DNA from: Dehalococcoides mccartyi | Lineage (GTDB): Bacteria > Chloroflexota > Dehalococcoidia > UBA2979 | Length of the DNA: 64,000 bases | Direction: 5' to 3' | NCBI GenBank assembly: GCA_945865925.1 | Contig: CAMBFG010000003.1 | Span: 62,001-126,000, forward strand | Notes under the pieces: model-generated | What the model was told of the DNA's origin: nothing | Databases searched by the model: none | Seen by the model: the letters and a program-made list of their open reading frames with translations, nothing else | Made by a program: the position numbers and the translations under genes | Part shown: positions 9,264-18,714 of the stretch, one piece after another | Layout: every line of letters begins with the position of its first letter | Numbering within the stretch: position 1 is the stretch's first letter

Positions 9264-9448
9264 GGCACTCCGTGGGCGGGACTGTCGCGGACGAGCCTCA
9301 GTGCGTCAAATCACCATCATCGAATTGGTAATCCGACCTTCATATTCCCGTGCCCCCTGTATCCGGCTCCGCGCGTACCATCGATTTCTGGCGCGACCTC
9401 CCGAGGGCCCTCGACGGGCCTGGGCGCGCACTGGCGGATGGAGCACCT

Positions 9449-10600
9449 GTGCCTGACTTCGATGTGACCACGCTTGAGCCGCCGCGCGAGATCGTGCCGG
9501 GGCTCTGGCGACTGCGGACGCCGATGACCTCGGACGCGCTGCCGTGGATCATGCCCTACGCCTTCGCCGGCAAGCACGGCGTCACGCTGTTCGACTCCGG
9601 CTACGGGACACCCGACGCCGAAGCCGCACTCACGGCGCAACTGAAGGCGATCGGCTACGCGCCCTCCGATGTGCAGCGGCTGATCGTCTCGCACGCACAC
9701 CCCGACCACCTCGGGCTCGCACACTGGCTGAAGCAGCAGTCGCCCGGCTGCGAGGTCGCGATGCTCGGCCGCGAGGTCGAGTGGTTCAAGGACAGCCATC
9801 GCGGCGACGAAGACTGGATGGCGCGTCATCGCGCCTGGATGCAGCGCCACGGCGTGACTGCGGAAGAACTCGAGCGCGGGCGCTCGGAAGAGCGCGGCGG
9901 GCCGCCGTGGGAGAGCAAGCAGCGCGAAGAGGCGCGTACCGCCCGCGCGGCGGAGAAGGCCGCCGCTGTCGCGGAGGGTGCGCACCCGGACGCGGCGACC
10001 GAGACCGAACGTCGCTCCTGGCACATGCAGATCGAGGCCGACCGGCTCCTCGTCGATGGCGAAGCGATCGAGTTCGACGGGTGGCGTGTGCTGTCGGTGT
10101 GGACGCCGGGCCATACACCCGGGCATCTTTGCGCCTACCTCCCGGAGCACCGCCTGACGTTCACGGGCGATCACGTGCTCTCACGCATCACTCCGAACGT
10201 CTCGCTCTCCGAGGAGGACGAGGCGGCAGGCCGAAATCCGCTGCGCGAGTTCCTCGCCTCACTGAAGAAGGTCTCTGACCTCGACACCGGGCTCGCGCTG
10301 CCGGCGCACGAGGAGCTGATCGAGGACCTCCCGGAGCGCTGCCGCGTCATCGCGGATCACCACGAGCACCGCCTGCACGAAGCTCTGGACGCCATCGACA
10401 GCGTCGAGGGTGGACGGCCGTCAGCGGCGCAGATCGCGGAACGCGTGACGTGGAACCGTCCGTACGCGACGTTCAGCATGATGAAGCGACGTAGCGCGAT
10501 CGGCGAGACGCTCGCGCACCTCGACCTCCTCCGAGAGGACGGGCGCCTGCTGATGCATGAGGCCGAGGACGGCACCGTGCGCTGGGAGCGCACGCGCTAG
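9449..10600 (+). CDS. MBL-fold hydrolase with winged-helix C-terminus
   Basis: The start chosen is GTG 9449, with GGAG five bases upstream; the frame is open back to GTG 9350, which lacks a ribosome site. From 9449 the protein is 383 residues. It has HAHPDH, then a charged insert rich in Glu/Arg/Ala (roughly 9850-10000), then HTPGHTPGH, TGDHVL and a late AHE. The C-terminal about 80 residues (AAQIAERVTW...ETLAHLDLL) form the LACTB2-type winged helix also seen in the MBL protein at 2054-3373, but here without a basic tail. Probably a thioester or phosphoester hydrolase. Substrate unknown. Confidence 0.85.
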   Translation: MPDFDVTTLEPPREIVPGLWRLRTPMTSDALPWIMPYAFAGKHGVTLFDSGYGTPDAEAALTAQLKAIGYAPSDVQRLIVSHAHPDHLGLAHWLKQQSPGCEVAMLGREVEWFKDSHRGDEDWMARHRAWMQRHGVTAEELERGRSEERGGPPWESKQREEARTARAAEKAAAVAEGAHPDAATETERRSWHMQIEADRLLVDGEAIEFDGWRVLSVWTPGHTPGHLCAYLPEHRLTFTGDHVLSRITPNVSLSEEDEAAGRNPLREFLASLKKVSDLDTGLALPAHEELIEDLPERCRVIADHHEHRLHEALDAIDSVEGGRPSAAQIAERVTWNRPYATFSMMKRRSAIGETLAHLDLLREDGRLLMHEAEDGTVRWERTR

Positions 10601-10607
10601 AGCCGGC

Positions 10608-11087
10608 TCACCCGTTCGCGGCGACCGCAGCCTTCAGCCATCGAGTGATCGCCACGGGATCGATGTCGGCGACAGCGCGGACTTTGAGCGCGCGGTTGCC
10701 TTTGCCCTCGCCTTCGAGTCGGCCCGTGGGGTCGATCAGCACTTCGGGCGGCGCGAAGAAGTTGATCGAGACGTGTTCCTTGAACGCGGCCATCGAGGTG
10801 ATGTTCTTGCCGTTGACGAGGTAGAACGGCGCGCCCCACTTCAGTGCGGGCTGCGCGTCCGGGAGCGCTTTCAACACAATCGCGCGCAGGCGGTCGAGGA
10901 GCGCTCGATCACTCGGCTTCTGCGCGGCGAAGTAGGCGTCGACCGCGGCGCTCGATGCTGCGGTCGGAGCGACGGACTTCGCGGCGGGCTTCTTCGCCAC
11001 CGGCTTCTTGGCAGCGGGCTTGGTGGCAGGCGCCTTCGTAGCCGGCTTCTTCGCGACCGGCTTGGCGACAGACTTCGACGGAACCAT
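10608..11087 (-). CDS. DUF1801 domain protein with Lys/Ala/Pro-rich N-terminal tail
   Basis: The 159-residue protein starts at ATG 11087 with an AAGGGA ribosome site. Residues 1-40 are a basic tail of PAAKKP/VAKK repeats, very like the tail of the MBL protein at 2054-3373. Residues 45-158 look like the DUF1801 (YdhG-type) fold: LLDRLRAIVLKALPDA, then WGAPFYLVNGK and the F..HVSINFF core. The function of DUF1801 is unknown. The sharing of a tail by two unrelated domains suggests a common nucleic-acid tethering role, which is inference. Confidence 0.85.
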   Translation of the reverse strand: MVPSKSVAKPVAKKPATKAPATKPAAKKPVAKKPAAKSVAPTAASSAAVDAYFAAQKPSDRALLDRLRAIVLKALPDAQPALKWGAPFYLVNGKNITSMAAFKEHVSINFFAPPEVLIDPTGRLEGEGKGNRALKVRAVADIDPVAITRWLKAAVAANG

Positions 11088-11110
11088 TCGAGCGATCCCT
11101 TCGGGTACGG

Positions 11111-12388
11111 CTACGCGCCGTGGAGGATGGCGTCGAGGCGGTCGGGGGAGGCCGAGGGGCCCACGACGGCGAGTGAGAACTTCGCGTTCGAGAACACCCG
11201 GGACGCGACACGCTGGACATCGGCGGCGGTGATGCCGCGCAGGCGCTCGACGGTGACGTCGGGGGGCTCGATGGCACCGTCCTGGAGCAGTTGGCCGCCG
11301 AAGCGCTGCGCGAACGACATCGGCGTTTCGAGGCCGAGGCGGAATGAGCCGGCGGCGTAGTCCTTCGTGCGCGTCAGTTCTTCGGGACTCATCGGTTCCG
11401 AGGCGATGCGCTGGAGCTCGCCGATGATCACCTGGAGCGCTTCCTCCTGATGCTCACGCGTCACGCCTGCACTCACGGACACAGAGCCGATGTCGCGGTA
11501 GCGCGACGAGCCGGAGCCGACGGAGTACGCGAGACCTCGACGTTCGCGCACCTCGGTGAAGAGGCGGCTGGACATGCCTCGGCCGAGGGCCGTGTTCATG
11601 ATGTCGAGCGCGTATTTATCCGGATCGCTCCGACCGATGCCGAGGACCGCGAGCGAGAGGTTGCACTGCTCGATCTCGCGCTCGTCGATGCGGATGTACT
11701 CGGGCGGCCGCTCGGGCTTCGCGATGTCGCGCTCGATCACCTCGCCCGACGCCCAATCGCCGAACTGCCGGCCCGCGAAGTCGATGACTCGCGCGGCGTC
11801 GACGTTGCCGGCGATCGAGAGGACGGCGTTCTGGGGGTGGTAGTGCGTCGCCATGTGCGAGAAGAAGTCGTCGCGGTGCATCGTGCCGACCGTGTCCAAC
11901 GTGCCGCCGATCGGCCAGCCGATCGGCTGGTCGCCGTAGGTGGCCTCCGAGATCAGTTCGCTCACCCAGTTCCCCGGTGAGTCCTTCGCGCGACGCAACT
12001 CCTGTTGCACGACCGTGCGCTCACGCTCGACCTCGACTGTCTCCATCAGCGAGCGCTGGAGCATGTCGGCGAGCACATCGAGGCCGGTCTCGACGCGCTC
12101 GTACGGGAGGTTGTTCCAGTAGCAGGTGACTTCTTTGGTGGTGAACGCGTTCAAGCCGCCGCCCGCGCCCTCAATCGCCTCGGAGATCATCGCGGCGGTC
12201 GGGCGACGAGTCGTGCCTTTGAAGAGCATGTGCTCGATGTAGTGCGAGAGGCCGTTGGTCGTCGGCGTCTCGTCGCGGGAACCGACGCCCACCCAGAGGG
12301 AGACGGCGGCGCTTTGAGCGGTGGGAATCGGCGTCACCACGACTCGAAGGCCATTCGGGAGGGTCGTGATCGTCCAGTTGTTTGCCAC
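11111..12388 (-). CDS. M16 family zinc peptidase (second copy)
   Basis: The 425-residue M16B-type peptidase starts at GTG 12388 (protein begins VANNWTITTLPNGL). The zinc motif HYIEH is about residues 48-52, followed by MLFKGTTRRP. The second half includes the conserved VLGIGRSDPDKYAL and GMSSRLFTEVRE.RGLAYSV regions. It is a paralogue of the gene at 5461-6741. Both keep HxxEH, so this is not the active/inactive pair seen in mitochondrial-type peptidases. It is divergent from the AOR gene; the 126-bp gap probably holds both promoters. Confidence 0.9.
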   Translation of the reverse strand: MANNWTITTLPNGLRVVVTPIPTAQSAAVSLWVGVGSRDETPTTNGLSHYIEHMLFKGTTRRPTAAMISEAIEGAGGGLNAFTTKEVTCYWNNLPYERVETGLDVLADMLQRSLMETVEVERERTVVQQELRRAKDSPGNWVSELISEATYGDQPIGWPIGGTLDTVGTMHRDDFFSHMATHYHPQNAVLSIAGNVDAARVIDFAGRQFGDWASGEVIERDIAKPERPPEYIRIDEREIEQCNLSLAVLGIGRSDPDKYALDIMNTALGRGMSSRLFTEVRERRGLAYSVGSGSSRYRDIGSVSVSAGVTREHQEEALQVIIGELQRIASEPMSPEELTRTKDYAAGSFRLGLETPMSFAQRFGGQLLQDGAIEPPDVTVERLRGITAADVQRVASRVFSNAKFSLAVVGPSASPDRLDAILHGA

Positions 12389-12514
12389 GATTACGTCCGT
12401 TCTGAGCCCCGCGCCCACAGTATCCGGCGCGATACCTACAAACCGTACGTGACAAGCGGTATAAAGGGCACCCGCTGCGGCCCTGCCGAAGCGCGGGCTG
12501 CTAGGGAGGTCGGT

Positions 12515-14386
12515 ATGTCTGAGCGCGCCTTCAATGGTCGCATCCTGAACGTCAACCTGACCACCGGCCAGCACTGGGTCGAGGAACTGCCGGAGTCGAT
12601 GTACCGGGACCACCTCGGCGGGTACGGCCTCGGCGCCCGCCTGCTGTTCGACCGCATCCCCGCCGGCGCCGAGCCGCTCGGCCCGGACAACGTCCTGGGG
12701 TTCATGCCGGGCCTGCTCACCGGCACCCCCCTCTTCGGCCAGCGCTTCCAGGTCGTCTGCAAGTCACCGAAGAACGGCGGGTGGGGCGACGCCAACTGCG
12801 GCGGCGACTTCGGCCCCAGCCTGAAGTTCACCGGCTACGACGCCCTCCTCGTCTACGGCCAGGCCACGAAGCCCTCCTACATCTATATCGACGACACCAC
12901 CGTCGAGGTGCGCGACGCAGCCCCCTACTGGGGTGGCCTCGCGATCGACACCGAAGACCGGCTGAAGGACGAACTGGGGAAGAAGATCTCCGTCGCCCTG
13001 ATCGGGCCTGCGGGCGAGAAATTGTCGATCATGTCCGGCATCGCGAACGAGCGGGGACGCCTCGCGGCACGCTCCGGCGTGGGCGCGGTCATGGGCTCCA
13101 AGATGCTGAAGGCCGTCGTCGTGAAGCCTGAGAAGAAGATCATGGCGCAGACGAAGGACGTCCTGCAGACCGTGAAGTCGAGCCTCCAGGGGTTCAACCA
13201 GGCCTCGAAGACCTTCTTCACGACGTTCGGCACCACCGGCATCACGGCGAACTCCGCCATCAACGGCGACGCGCCCGTGCTCAACTGGGGCGGCGTCGGC
13301 GTCGTGGACCTGGTGGACCGTATGTCGATGGCGAACATGAACGGGCCGACCGTCAACGCCAGCATGGAGAAGAAGTACGCCTGCTGGCACTGCCCCGTCG
13401 CCTGCGGCGCGGAGTCCGTGGACGGCTCTGACCGAGGCGAGTTCGCCTTCCCGAAGCACACTCACCGTCCCGAGTACGAGACGATGGGTGCCTTCGGCGT
13501 GATGAACGGCGTCAACGACACGGACGCGATGATCGCGATCAACCACTGGTGCAACCAGTACGGCCTCGACACGATCTCGACGGGCGCGACGATCTCGTTC
13601 GCCATCGAGTGCTACACGGCCGGCCTCCTCACCAAGGAGGACACGGACGGCATCGACCTGACCTGGGCGAACGCCTCCGGCGTGCTGAAGGCGCTGCACG
13701 CGATCGGTAACCGCGAGGGCAACCTCGGCGAGTTGCTTGCGGACGGGACGCGGATCGCGGCGCAGAAGATCGGGCGTAACGCCGGCGACTACGTCACCTC
13801 GATCGACGGCGAAGAGCCACCGATGCACGACCCGAAACTCGATGTGGGCTTCGCGGCCTCGTACGCCCTCGACCCCACGCCGGCACGGCACACCCTGTGG
13901 TCCCCGGGTAAGTCGAGCAAGTTCCCGACGATGAAGCAGGGCCCGAAGGACCGCCGCGCGACCGACGAGCGCGGCCCGCAATTGAAGGCCGCGCACGAGC
14001 AGGCCCACGTCATGAACAGCGCAGGCATGTGCTACTTCATCTACACGATGTCCCCGACCGACCGCATCCCCGAGTGGATCAACCTCGTCACCGGCTGGGA
14101 CACCACGCACGAGGAACTCGACATCGCCGGTGAGCGGATCGCGAACCTGCGGATGGCGTTCGCGGTGAAGCACGGCAACAACCCCGCCGCCCGCACCGTC
14201 CCCGGCCGCATCCTCGGCAGCCCGCCGCAGGCCGCCGGCCCGCACGAGGGCGTCACGGTCGACCTCGAAACGATGAAGAACGACTGGTTCGGCGAGGCTG
14301 GCTGGGACACCACGACCAGCAAGCCGAGCCGCGCGAAGTTGGAGTCGCTCGGCTTGAAGGACGTCGCGGACGCCCTCGCGGTCTAG
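12515..14386 (+). CDS. Aldehyde:ferredoxin oxidoreductase family protein (tungstopterin)
   Basis: The 623-residue protein starts at ATG 12515 with GGGAGG upstream. The N-terminal domain has GGYGLGARLLFDRIP and NVLGFMPGLLTGT. The [4Fe-4S] ligands are Cys290, Cys293 and Cys297 (CWHCPVAC) with the distant Cys506 (GMCYF), matching the C-x2-C-x3-C plus C pattern of the family. Family members oxidise aldehydes to carboxylic acids with ferredoxin, using a bis-pterin tungsten (or Mo) centre. The exact subfamily (AOR, FOR, GAPOR or an aryl type) cannot be set. No ferredoxin or pterin gene is adjacent. A perfect hairpin follows the stop. Confidence 0.92.
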   Translation: MSERAFNGRILNVNLTTGQHWVEELPESMYRDHLGGYGLGARLLFDRIPAGAEPLGPDNVLGFMPGLLTGTPLFGQRFQVVCKSPKNGGWGDANCGGDFGPSLKFTGYDALLVYGQATKPSYIYIDDTTVEVRDAAPYWGGLAIDTEDRLKDELGKKISVALIGPAGEKLSIMSGIANERGRLAARSGVGAVMGSKMLKAVVVKPEKKIMAQTKDVLQTVKSSLQGFNQASKTFFTTFGTTGITANSAINGDAPVLNWGGVGVVDLVDRMSMANMNGPTVNASMEKKYACWHCPVACGAESVDGSDRGEFAFPKHTHRPEYETMGAFGVMNGVNDTDAMIAINHWCNQYGLDTISTGATISFAIECYTAGLLTKEDTDGIDLTWANASGVLKALHAIGNREGNLGELLADGTRIAAQKIGRNAGDYVTSIDGEEPPMHDPKLDVGFAASYALDPTPARHTLWSPGKSSKFPTMKQGPKDRRATDERGPQLKAAHEQAHVMNSAGMCYFIYTMSPTDRIPEWINLVTGWDTTHEELDIAGERIANLRMAFAVKHGNNPAARTVPGRILGSPPQAAGPHEGVTVDLETMKNDWFGEAGWDTTTSKPSRAKLESLGLKDVADALAV

Positions 14387-14405
14387 CGGATGACCCTGGA
14401 AGCGC

Positions 14406-14435
14406 ACAACGGCCCGCCGATCGGCGGGCCGTTGT
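14406..14435 (+). terminator. 30-bp perfect palindrome after the AOR gene
   Basis: The arms at 14406-14420 and 14421-14435 are fully self-complementary, forming a 13-bp GC-rich stem with a GATC loop, followed by TTGG rather than a U tract. It lies 20 bases after the AOR stop and 21 bases before the next start, so it most likely ends or attenuates the AOR transcript. Confidence 0.7.
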
Positions 14436-14455
14436 CTTGGAACGGGAGAGCGACC

Positions 14456-15025
14456 ATGCCCGAAATCGACACCGACGGTGCCATCCGAGCCTTCATCTCC
14501 GACGCGCACTCGATCGTCGCGCAACATGGCGGGCAGGTGAACGACGCATCACTCGCCGACATCGCGCACCGCATGAAGGAGATCTCGCGGTGGAAGAACC
14601 TCGAAGCGCTCGCCGATGCGGCACGGGAGCGTGGCGAACGGCTGTATAGCGAGCCGGATGGCGGGTTCCAACTGATGCTCGCGCACTTCCCCGCCACCAC
14701 AGCCGTACACACCCATGGCGCCTGGGGCGTGATGGCCGCGCACCAGGGCAAGGAGTGGTACCGCCAGTACGTCCGCGAGGATGACGGCAGTGCCGAGGGC
14801 GAGGCGCGCCTGAAACTCGTGCGCGAGGTGCGCATCGAGCCGGGCGACATCGGCTGGTGGTACTCGCCGCCGGACGACATCCACCAGCAGGTCCCGGACG
14901 AGGGTGGGGCCTCCGAACTGATCATGATGAGCGAGCCCCCAGCCAGCGAACGGCTGTACTTCGACCTCGACCACCACACGTACATCCGGGACACGCCCGC
15001 CGCGCGTCATTACCCCGCGCGCTAG
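14456..15025 (+). CDS. Cupin-fold, cysteine-dioxygenase-like protein
   Basis: The 189-residue protein starts at ATG 14456 with GGGAGAG upstream. The region upstream in the same frame is the terminator hairpin and is excluded. A metal-binding cupin motif VHTHGAWGV with E in GKEWYRQY is near residues 82-100, and the second His lies in PPDDIHQQV (about 140-148). This pattern fits the cysteine dioxygenase / COG5553-like double-stranded beta-helix group of non-heme iron enzymes. A thiol dioxygenase or related role is possible. Substrate not assignable. Confidence 0.75.
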   Translation: MPEIDTDGAIRAFISDAHSIVAQHGGQVNDASLADIAHRMKEISRWKNLEALADAARERGERLYSEPDGGFQLMLAHFPATTAVHTHGAWGVMAAHQGKEWYRQYVREDDGSAEGEARLKLVREVRIEPGDIGWWYSPPDDIHQQVPDEGGASELIMMSEPPASERLYFDLDHHTYIRDTPAARHYPAR

Positions 15026-15106
15026 TCCCGCGCGTGTGCCATCCGAGGGGCTGGGCAACGACGGTCGTGGGCTAACCTCGAAACCCGCACCGCGAAGGAG
15101 CCCGCA

Positions 15107-15460
15107 ATGGAAGTCACGTCGTTCAACATCAACATCACCAGCGAGCAGCCGGAGCGGCTGCACGAGTTCTATCGCGATGTGGTCGGGCTGCCGGAGAACG
15201 ACCGGAAGGATGCCTTCCTAGTCGGCGCCGACGCGCAGATCCTGATCGACGGGCACAGCGAGACGAAGGGCCAGGCCAAGGAGCCTCAGCGCGTCCTCAT
15301 CAACCTGTTCGTCGACGACATCGCGAAGGAGCAGGCCGCGCTGGAGGCGAAGGGCGTGAAGTTCATTCGCGACAAGGGCAAAGAGTTCTGGGGCGGCGTG
15401 ATCTCGACGTTCACCGACCCGGACGGCAACTACGTGCAACTGCTCGAGTACAAGCCGTAG
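15107..15460 (+). CDS. VOC (glyoxalase/dioxygenase fold) family protein
   Basis: The 117-residue single-domain VOC protein starts at ATG 15107 with GAAGGAG eight bases upstream. It shows the paired beta-alpha-beta-beta pattern: N-terminal FNINIT..QPERLHEFY..VVGL, then RVLINLFVDDI, and the C-terminal FTDPDGNYVQLLEY. Such stand-alone domains dimerise to make the metal site. A specific reaction cannot be named. Confidence 0.85.
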   Translation: MEVTSFNINITSEQPERLHEFYRDVVGLPENDRKDAFLVGADAQILIDGHSETKGQAKEPQRVLINLFVDDIAKEQAALEAKGVKFIRDKGKEFWGGVISTFTDPDGNYVQLLEYKP

Positions 15461-15481
15461 GCCGCCAGCCCTTCGGGGCGC

Positions 15482-16645
15482 TTAGAAGAACGGGAAGTCG
15501 ACCGGGACGCCGAGTTCCGCCCGCCCTGCGGCTTCGTACACCAGCGGGCCGATCATGACGTGCGCACCCGCGGTGTGGATGTCGCGGAAGATGCGGTCGA
15601 GCGGACTCGACTGCTGGACCGCTGAGGTCGCGAGCGCGCGGTGGAGCAAGTCGACGGCGCGGATGCTCTCGTTCGCCGCGTGGGCGGCAGCGAGGCGCAC
15701 GCGGGCCCTCGCGCGGGCATCCGGCTCCTCGCCGGCAAGGACAGCCTGCCACAAGGCCTCGCCCGTCGCGTAGAGGTACGTTGAGGCAGCGCCGACGATG
15801 GCGGTCGCTTCTGCGATCACCTGCTGCATCCGACCGGTCTCCTTCAGCGGCACCCCGCCCCACCCTCGTTTGCTGCCGACGACCTCGAGGGCTGTCTCGA
15901 GTCCGGCGCGTGCGAGGCCGAGGGCGTGGCTCCCGTGGTTCATCACGAACAGCGGCATCGCGCGGAACCCGACCCAGTCATGCGCAGGAGCACCTGGTTG
16001 GAGCACGCGCTCATCGGGGACGTATACGCCGTCGGCGGTGAAGTCGTGGCTCGCGGTCCCCCGCAGGCCAGTGGTGTGCCAGGTGTCGAGCACGGTCACG
16101 TCCGCGCGAGGCATCAGGACGGACTTCACGACGGGATTGCCGTCGTCGTCCTTCAGCGGTTCAGTCGCGCCGCCGGCATAGACAAGACACTCGCCCATGA
16201 ACCAGTCCGCGTGCGAGGACCCCGAGGCAAACGGCCAGCGTCCGCTCACGGTGTACCCACTGCCCTCAACGGGTACCGCGCGACCGATGGGCCTTGCGAC
16301 GCCGCAGTTAATCGCGCCGTTGCCCCAGAACGTCCGGGCCTGCTCGGGCGGGAGGAAGCCCGCGAAGAACGTCGACTGGTTGGCGAGCATGAGCACCCAG
16401 CCGGTGGAGCCGTCCGCCGCCGCGATCTCCTCGATCACGCGCGCAGCGGTGACGGGATCACATTCGAGACCACCGATGTCGCGGGGCAGGGTCATATGAA
16501 AGAGGCCAGCATCGCGCAGGCGTTCAACGAGGGCGCTCGGGATGTGCCGGTGGGCCTCGGTTTCATCGGCGGCGGCGCGCACCTCGCCAGCGAGGGTACG
16601 GGCGGCGCCCAGCGGGTCGGCGGCGGCCCAGAAGGTGGGGGTCAT
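15482..16645 (-). CDS. Acyl-CoA dehydrogenase-like flavoprotein (HsaA/flavin monooxygenase type)
   Basis: The 387-residue protein starts at ATG 16645 with AGGAG eight bases upstream. The N-terminal helical domain has FHMTLPRDIGGLE, the middle domain has the YTVSGRWPFASGSSHADW flavin/substrate loop, and the C-terminal helical domain ends with QQSSPLDRIFRDIHTAGAH. This is the pattern of the type-2 acyl-CoA dehydrogenase group that includes flavin-dependent hydroxylases such as HsaA and DszC. It lacks the catalytic Glu context of true acyl-CoA dehydrogenases. A reduced-flavin-dependent monooxygenase is favoured. A partner flavin reductase is not nearby. Confidence 0.85.
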   Translation of the reverse strand: MTPTFWAAADPLGAARTLAGEVRAAADETEAHRHIPSALVERLRDAGLFHMTLPRDIGGLECDPVTAARVIEEIAAADGSTGWVLMLANQSTFFAGFLPPEQARTFWGNGAINCGVARPIGRAVPVEGSGYTVSGRWPFASGSSHADWFMGECLVYAGGATEPLKDDDGNPVVKSVLMPRADVTVLDTWHTTGLRGTASHDFTADGVYVPDERVLQPGAPAHDWVGFRAMPLFVMNHGSHALGLARAGLETALEVVGSKRGWGGVPLKETGRMQQVIAEATAIVGAASTYLYATGEALWQAVLAGEEPDARARARVRLAAAHAANESIRAVDLLHRALATSAVQQSSPLDRIFRDIHTAGAHVMIGPLVYEAAGRAELGVPVDFPFF

Positions 16646-16716
16646 CGTGTGCTCCTCGCGCACGGGGAGCATACGAGGTGTGGCCTTCTGGTGATGGAGC
16701 CGAGCCCCCGAGGTCG

Positions 16717-17751
16717 CTACCTCGGCTCCGGCTCCGAGGCGAGGGCTGGCGTGACGAAGCCGGAATCGAAGGCGAAGACGGCGGCCTGGGTGCGGTCGCG
16801 GACATCGAGCTTGGCGAGGATGCGCTTCACGTGCGTCTTCACAGTGCCCTCGCTGACCACGAAGGCCTCGGCGATTTCGGCGTTCGAGTAGCCACGCGCC
16901 ATCAGCAGCAAAACGTCCCGCTCGCGCGAGGTGAGGGTGGCGATGCGGGCATCCAGCGTCACCGCCGCCGCCGCGGGGCCGTCCTCGATCGTGGCCAGCG
17001 GCGCCGGGATGTCGCGCGCGCGGCTGCCGAGCATGACGCGCGCCCACTTCGCCGTGAGGGCGGCCCAGCCGGAGATCGCGTACGCCGTGACCACGGCGGC
17101 CGCGAGGCCAATCGGGACGAGCAGCCACGCCTCGGTGACGGTGTCGATGTGGCCCCATGGCCCGAAGTCGTAGATCGCACCGTCGCGGGCGGCCGTGTTG
17201 AAGTTGAACACCGCCTCGTCGCCGAACGGTCCGATGTGACTCGCAAAGACCGGTGCGAGGGTGAACGTCACCGCTGTCGCGACGCCGACGCTCAGCAGGA
17301 CCAGCGAGGCGATGCCGATGAACATGTGCGTGCCGAGGTAGACCAGCCCGGTCCACGTCGACGGATCGGTGAGCACCTGCTTCGCCTGCTCGCGCTTCGG
17401 GACATCCCGCTCGTACCAGGTGGGCGGGCGGCGGATCTCGATGTCGACGAGATGTCGTGCCAGCCATGCCTCGAGGTCACCCGCCCAGCGGGATGCCACC
17501 ACGCCGACGAGCACGAGCGCGAGGCCGGGGATCGACCACGCCATCGACCCGCCGACCGAGAAGACGACGACCACGAAGACGAAATAGGCGACGCCGAGCG
17601 GGAACTGGGCGGCGACGTACACCGCCCGCTTCGGCACCTTCCACCCCCAGACCGGGTCGAGCATCCGGCGGAAGCGGCTGGAGGTCGGGGTGGCTGACGC
17701 CTCGGGCGGTGCTCCCGAGGTGCCTTCGTAGGCAGCGAGGTACGTGGTCAT
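16717..17751 (-). CDS. Membrane sensor fused to LuxR-type DNA-binding domain
   Basis: The 344-residue protein starts at ATG 17751 with AAGGACG upstream. It has four hydrophobic segments (about 45-70, 74-92, 135-160 and 205-230) around a soluble loop. This resembles the putative sensor domain found on some actinobacterial histidine kinases. A short linker leads to a C-terminal LuxR/NarL helix-turn-helix (about 275-335: [36 protein letters not shown]). The kinase and receiver steps are missing, so it would act as a membrane-bound one-component regulator. Its target is unknown. It lies behind the flavoprotein gene in the opposite transcription order. Confidence 0.82.
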   Translation of the reverse strand: MTTYLAAYEGTSGAPPEASATPTSSRFRRMLDPVWGWKVPKRAVYVAAQFPLGVAYFVFVVVVFSVGGSMAWSIPGLALVLVGVVASRWAGDLEAWLARHLVDIEIRRPPTWYERDVPKREQAKQVLTDPSTWTGLVYLGTHMFIGIASLVLLSVGVATAVTFTLAPVFASHIGPFGDEAVFNFNTAARDGAIYDFGPWGHIDTVTEAWLLVPIGLAAAVVTAYAISGWAALTAKWARVMLGSRARDIPAPLATIEDGPAAAAVTLDARIATLTSRERDVLLLMARGYSNAEIAEAFVVSEGTVKTHVKRILAKLDVRDRTQAAVFAFDSGFVTPALASEPEPR

Positions 17752-17948
17752 GGGGGCGTCCTTCGGTTCAGGTCTCTGTCTGGTGCGCCCCATGCTGTCC
17801 TCGACACCCCGCGCGGGCGTCTCCCTCGCGAGGGATTGTCTTCGATCTGACCGGATCTAACGGGGTATTCAGGCCGCTCGAGGGGCCATCCCGAATCTAC
17901 GAGGCCGCTCTGAGCCACGCCGTCGGGCCAGCAGCACATCGGTGTCAC

Positions 17949-18695
17949 ATGGCGGCGAGTACGCTGACGTCGATGGCTCGCTATCTTCTCGTGCTGTCGA
18001 AGGCCACTAGTCTCCCGGCGCTCATCGTTCGGGCGCAGCTGTTGGCGGCAGAGCAGGCGCGGACGACGTTCGTCCTGATCACGCCGCTGCCGAGGGCGAC
18101 GCAGGACAGGGATGTCGCGGAGCATCTCGCCTCCGCGAACGACATGTTCGCCGTCGCGCAGCTCCGTCGCGCGCGCCTGCGCGTCGAGCGAAGCGAGATC
18201 GGCGACCGCGCGCCGCTGATGGCGATCGCGGACGAACTCCGCGCGCACCCGAACGCCTATGACGCGGTTGTCCTGGCCTCGCCGACCCCTCGACGGGTGG
18301 CGCGCCTCGTCGCGCTCGACGATCACTGGCGCGCGGAGTCGCTCCCGGTACCCGTCATCCACGTATTCGAGAAGGCGGACGTCGCGTTGCCGCCGCCGCT
18401 CACGTACCGCGCGCGCCGGGTCGCGGCGGGACCGGCCGGGATCATCCGGTGGGTGGTACGCCTGCTTCAGCGGCCGCGCCTCGGCATCGCCGTGATGATG
18501 GCACCGATGATCACCTACCTCACCATCGGTGCCGTGCTCGCGGTCTTCGTAGACCGCCGCTTCGTCATCAACGAGATCCTGGCCGTCGTCTTCTACTCGG
18601 CGCTCGTGACCATGGTGATCTTCCTCGAACGCTCGCAGGAGCCCTCGAACCCGCGGATCGAGGACATGCACCACGGCCGCCGCCTCAAGCGCTAA
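17949..18695 (+). CDS. USP-like N-domain with two C-terminal membrane helices
   Basis: The start is ATG 17949 or, in the same frame, ATG 17973 (MARYLLVLSK); neither has a clear ribosome site. The 248-residue protein has an alternating beta/alpha N-terminal half (YLLVLSKATSL, TTFVLITPLP, AYDAVVLASPTPRR) reminiscent of universal-stress or Rossmann-like domains. Two membrane helices follow (about 175-195 and 205-225) with a basic C-terminus (HHGRRLKR). Family not recognised. It could be a membrane-tethered nucleotide sensor, but this is only a suggestion. Confidence 0.7.
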   Translation: MAASTLTSMARYLLVLSKATSLPALIVRAQLLAAEQARTTFVLITPLPRATQDRDVAEHLASANDMFAVAQLRRARLRVERSEIGDRAPLMAIADELRAHPNAYDAVVLASPTPRRVARLVALDDHWRAESLPVPVIHVFEKADVALPPPLTYRARRVAAGPAGIIRWVVRLLQRPRLGIAVMMAPMITYLTIGAVLAVFVDRRFVINEILAVVFYSALVTMVIFLERSQEPSNPRIEDMHHGRRLKR

Positions 18696-18714
18696 CTGTG
18701 GCCGGGATCTGAAT

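Noticed and set aside
12764..14527. 587-codon open frame on the minus strand opposite the AOR gene
   Set aside because: It is a shadow of a strongly conserved AOR gene. Its composition is Arg/His/Val/Leu-rich, as expected from a high-GC antisense frame, and it has no recognisable domain.
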